The notes under the pieces are model-generated. The model was not told the origin of the DNA. It was given only the letters and a program-made list of their open reading frames with translations, and did no database searches. Positions 60,367 to 64,000 of a stretch of DNA of 64,000 nucleotides are shown piece after piece (within the stretch, counting starts at the first letter, position 1; every line of letters begins with the position of its first letter). Origin of the DNA: Ailanthus altissimus (Eukaryota; Streptophyta; Magnoliopsida; Sapindales; Simaroubaceae); contig OX327703.1 in NCBI GenBank assembly GCA_946807835.1, positions 9,493,501 to 9,557,500 on the forward strand, given 5' to 3'. The translations under genes and the position numbers were made by a program.

Positions 60367-60559
60367 TGTTGTAAATAGTAGTGGCTTTCACCGAATCCCA
60401 CATTGGTCAGAAAATCTTAAATATAGCTTATGTATCTATATATATACCAATGCTGCATAATAAAAGAAAATAATAGAAATAGGTGCTTTTGCCCATGTCC
60501 TTTATATTTCACATATATTTATATTATGTTTCTTATTTATATATAATATATTCACAACA
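60367..60559 (+). repeat. Short LTR of element H (193 bp)
   Basis: Begins TGTTGTAAATAGTAGTGG and ends ATATTCACAACA, giving short inverted ends TGTTGT/ACAACA. It contains TATATATA (about 60437) and AATAAAAGAAA signals. It lies directly after a polypurine tract. The 5' LTR is not in the window. Confidence 0.8.
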
Positions 60560-61040
60560 TTTATCTACTATTCTTTAATTTACTTCTTATTAACCTTTTC
60601 ATAAAAATCCCTATTGCTTCTGTATGTAAAAGTTTAAAATATTTATATGAATATTACTATATGTACAAACTCTTTATACAGACTATCATACAAACTGACG
60701 TAGCACACAAGTATTAGTCCACATGATTCATTTTAATTTATTTCATTAACTTTCATATTTTATCAAACTAACACTTGTTTATATTGAAAGTTTTAAAGGG
60801 TTTGTATGTTTAGTATTACTCTATTTTTTTGTATTGCATTATCAAATTTATTTTAAAATATTACCACTAAATTTGGTGTTAACTAAAAAATCTAGTTTCT
60901 TAAGCCAAAGAGCTTTAAATTTAGTTGAAAGGGAACAAACTTAGGCATGCTTGATCGGACTGCACTAGAAATGGACTTGAATTTTGTGGTTCCGACTTCC
61001 CTGTAAAAACACAATAACATTACAGTCTCATTAGTTGTTG
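60560..61040. other. Anonymous AT-rich DNA
   Basis: No coding sequence or repeat that I recognise. It could be the flank into which element H inserted. Confidence 0.4.
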
Positions 61041-61626
61041 TTTTGGCGAGGACCCTCCAATACCTATTTTAGTCACTTTAGAGGAGAAATGATTGCTTAA
61101 AAATATTAGATGAGAGAAATATCATTACCTTTGGCGATGGTTCAACTACTTATTTTATAATTAGTCTTTACCATTTCGTCTCGAGGATCATGAGATATTA
61201 TGCTATTTTCATTATGATTGACAGTGTGCTCAAGGTGATTAGATTGATTCTTATCCTGAAACTCCCACCCTTGCCTTATTAGAAAGGTACTTCAACTAAT
61301 TCTGTGATTCTCAAAATCTTACCTAGTAAGAGTCAAGAATAGCGAGATCAAAAAGTGCTCGTGATCTCGGGGTTGTCCCTGTTCAAGAGGTTAATGACGA
61401 GCTCTACTTCCCCAAAATTGTATGTTAAAAAGTTAGGCCTTGGCCCATGATTGATGTGATTCAAGTTTTCAAAGCTTCACAATATTCGTTGAACATCCAT
61501 GGGGGTTCAATGACGAAGGAAAGAACCAAGAAAATGAAGAAATCATTAAATGGGCTAATTGAATAAATCTCAAATTCATACTTTGTTCAAGACACTAATC
61601 TGACCGAATTAAGTGTTTGATATATA
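61041..61626 (+). pseudogene. Probable Ty3/gypsy polyprotein C-terminus
   Basis: Near 61495-61570 the plus strand reads 'HGGSMTKERTKKMKKSLNGLIE' before a stop. This resembles the 'GPMTRARTKKM' tail found at the end of many plant gypsy polyproteins. The preceding 400 nt contain no clear domain, only fragments such as 'LGVVPVQEVNDELYFPK'. The host DNA is interrupted at 61626 by a solo LTR. Confidence 0.45.
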
Positions 61627-63791
61627 TGTTGGGAGTTGTACATTCATGGGTGTTTGCATGTGGGTTTTGTGTTTAATCACAATTTATACATATCTCATAC
61701 ATATAATGAAGCAGCGGAAGCTTAAAGCATTGCAGTAAACACAATCATAATATATTAATCAGAATCGAAATTGAGAAATAACCCTTGAAGCCTTTGGATG
61801 GAGATTGTTGAAGTCCACCAAAATGTTGTCTTTGATCAATTCTAGTAATCAACAATGGTGGGTTTGATTATCTAGAATGACAGCTTTTGATCCAGCACTT
61901 GTTTAACTACTTAAACTTGTGTTCTTGATTTTTTTTTTTGATTAACACTTAATCAATTAATCAAAAACCTATTTTGCTAAATTAGTTTTAAGCCTTAATA
62001 GAAAATAATGAATTCAACTCTTGAATCCATTAATTAGAAGACAATTTCTCTTTTCTCTCTTTGTAAAATGGCTGACCTAATTTTGCAAAATCAAATTAAC
62101 AAAAAACCTTATGAATTTAATTTACATTTGTTTTATTTATACAAATGAATTTAATTTCATTTCATAACACTTAATTTCACTTAATTTCAATTTGAATTTA
62201 ATCTAACCTAATCATAGTTAACTCTTAACTTTAGTTAGGTTAAACTAACATTAAAATATTCTAACTATAGTTAACACTTAACTCTAGTTAATTAAAAGAA
62301 TATTTAATTATTTTAATCATAGTTAACTAACTTAACCATGGTTAGGTTAACTTTTACTTAACCATTAAGTATAGTTAATCTAACTTAACTAAATGGTTAA
62401 CTCTTAACCTTAGTTAAACTTAATTTATTTATTCAACAATTAAATAAATAAATATTTATTTGAATTATTTAACGATTAAATAATTATCAAGTGAAATTAC
62501 AATTATGTCCTTATTCGGTTACCAAGTTAACCTAAAGTGGGTCCCACCATCTGACCATATACTTTAGTTAACGTAACCTTAGTAAATTGCTGGATTTTAC
62601 TGTATTAAACTATTTAATACGGTACGCTGCCTAAGTGCTCAAAGAGTACATTTCATATTGGGACTCCCTAGGTCCACGCCCGATTCGTCAAATGAAACTA
62701 TTTCACAAGTCCGTGAACGATGCCCCACGCACATGTTACGGATATTACAAATTAGCGCGTCAGACCATACATGTTGAGGTTACTCCATATTCGTATAATC
62801 CTTCCGTCATTATATCCAGGATGAACGGGATATAGATCATTACCGTCAAATTCTGATAATTTCATCCATCACTTTATTATCTTCAGATTCGTATCTTTAT
62901 GAACAATTTACGCAAACACTTTTGCTATAATGTTCGAACCTGGAGGAAACTCCTTTCCCAGGTTGATTGCTTACAGCCATAAGACTTTACAAGATACAAT
63001 CTCGAAGTTCGGATATACAACCCATCTATGTGAGTTGGCGGATCCCATATCTACGTACACCGAACTCCATGAGCATCGGACCATACCCAGCGACATGTAG
63101 CGGTCAGACCATGAAAGGTCTCTGACATACGTGGAACCAATGTATGATGGATCTCCCACAAGTTCACCGTGGCGCTCAGGTCGAAGGACCACAAATACAA
63201 CTCAACTCGAGAGGACCTTCCTTTAACGGTTTCATAGGATATCTATTGGGGTCCTCTTGAGTCTGTTCAGTATCCAGTCCTAACTGAATACCTGTATGTC
63301 TATATGAACTTCAACCAAGCTCATGGTTAACTAAGAATAACCATTTGTACAATACAGCTATAGACATACACTAATCTATGTGTTTCACCGATAGACCCTC
63401 ATTGGTGAACGTAGATCAGGAACTCTTTATTTGAGAAGATACTTCCATAATGACATTTCTTAGTCTCTATTGCAACTCTTTGCAATTTTGTCATTACTAG
63501 TAGATTCTCAGGTCTTTGTTACATTATAGATTAGGTTCTAACTTTTTAGATCTCGCTGGCTATTATAACCTGCTAACACTTAGCATTTATAACTATCAGC
63601 TTTGCTAACTCTTAGCCATGGTTTAAACTTCTTTAAACCAGATATGAACTCATTCAGATCATATCATTTGTTACAAGCTTAATTATCATTTAATAAAAGT
63701 TATCAGTGATTTAATAAAATATGCATTGTATAAATATTACAAACTAAATATTCATACAAACTGGGATGGCGCGTAAGCACATACCCTAACA
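61627..63791 (-). mobile_element. Solo LTR, copia family 1
   Basis: 2165 bp, minus strand, beginning TGTTAGGGTATGTGCTTACG and ending GTACAACTCCCAACA. Perfect target duplication ATATA (61622-61626 and 63792-63796). It carries the TATA box (reverse of about 62143) and the TTAACC motif array (62190-62430) of family 1. Confidence 0.9.
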
Positions 63792-63796
63792 ATATA

Positions 63797-64000
63797 CAAT
63801 GTCTTGTAAATGTTATTTAAGTTTCATTAAGTGATATGGAGTAATTTACATAAAGAACAAAATAAGATGCATATTAATTTAGGAATAAAGATCTAGCATC
63901 ACTGTTCAAGTATTATTGTTTACGCCACTTGATTAGATGCTTATTTTCTTTATTTGTTGTTGTTTTGTATTCTTAGGTTAAATTTAGAAACAGTGATAGA
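63797..64000. other. Right edge, no recognisable feature
   Basis: Continuation of the DNA into which the last solo LTR inserted. No coding sequence or repeat recognised. Confidence 0.4.

Overview
The window is plant nuclear DNA, almost certainly from a dicot with a retrotransposon-rich genome. It is AT-rich and consists almost entirely of nested transposable elements. I found no host gene, tRNA, rRNA or CRISPR. Primer binding sites match plant initiator-Met tRNA (Ty1/copia elements) and Asp tRNA (an Athila/Tat-like Ty3/gypsy element). A CACTA (En/Spm) transposase relic is also present. I cannot name the species. Element letters (A-F, H, X) are my own labels.

Layout, left to right. 1-4428: fragments of two copia elements (D plus strand, C minus strand), with a solo LTR (732-2882) inserted in C. 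4429-12376: a structurally complete, very young Athila-like element F (target duplication GGCAC, LTRs differing at about 3 sites) that encodes only gag and protease. It sits inside the LTR of C, whose last bases resume at 12377-12401. 12402-29906: copia element B (plus strand), split by full-length copia element A (minus strand, 13892-24201, target duplication GTTTG). 29907-31920: a decayed minus-strand relative (E) of F with the same RT/integrase-less layout. 31921-47730: remains of a minus-strand SIRE-like copia element (LTR, polypurine tract, extra 3' ORF, RNase H, RT), split by a solo LTR of another family, an Athila-like solo LTR (X) and several copia solo LTRs. 47750-54194: a CACTA relic with a recognisable right terminus. 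54195-60559: copia element H (plus strand) with a short 193-bp LTR, interrupted by a solo LTR that contains another solo LTR. 60560-64000: anonymous DNA, a gypsy pol C-terminal scrap and one more copia solo LTR.

The most unusual signal is a set of arrays of short GC-rich dyad 'words' of about 14 nt (for example AGCGC-CCCA-GCGCC, CACCGC-GCCA-GCGGTG, GTCGC-CCTA-GCGAC). Their arms change in a compensatory way around a small loop. The arrays lie in U3 and the 3' UTR of the gypsy element F and, in the same element-sense orientation, in the 5' leader of the unrelated copia element A. Other items worth a look are a 594-bp tandem duplication present in only one LTR of F yet apparently older than the insertion, a dense TTAACC-type motif array just upstream of the TATA box in one LTR family, a motif repeated four times in the copia leaders, and two non-autonomous lineages (gag-pro-only gypsy, gag-deleted copia), each represented by two members here.

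All reading was done by eye. Boundaries supported by target-site duplications should be accurate to a base or two; boundaries of decayed fragments are approximate.
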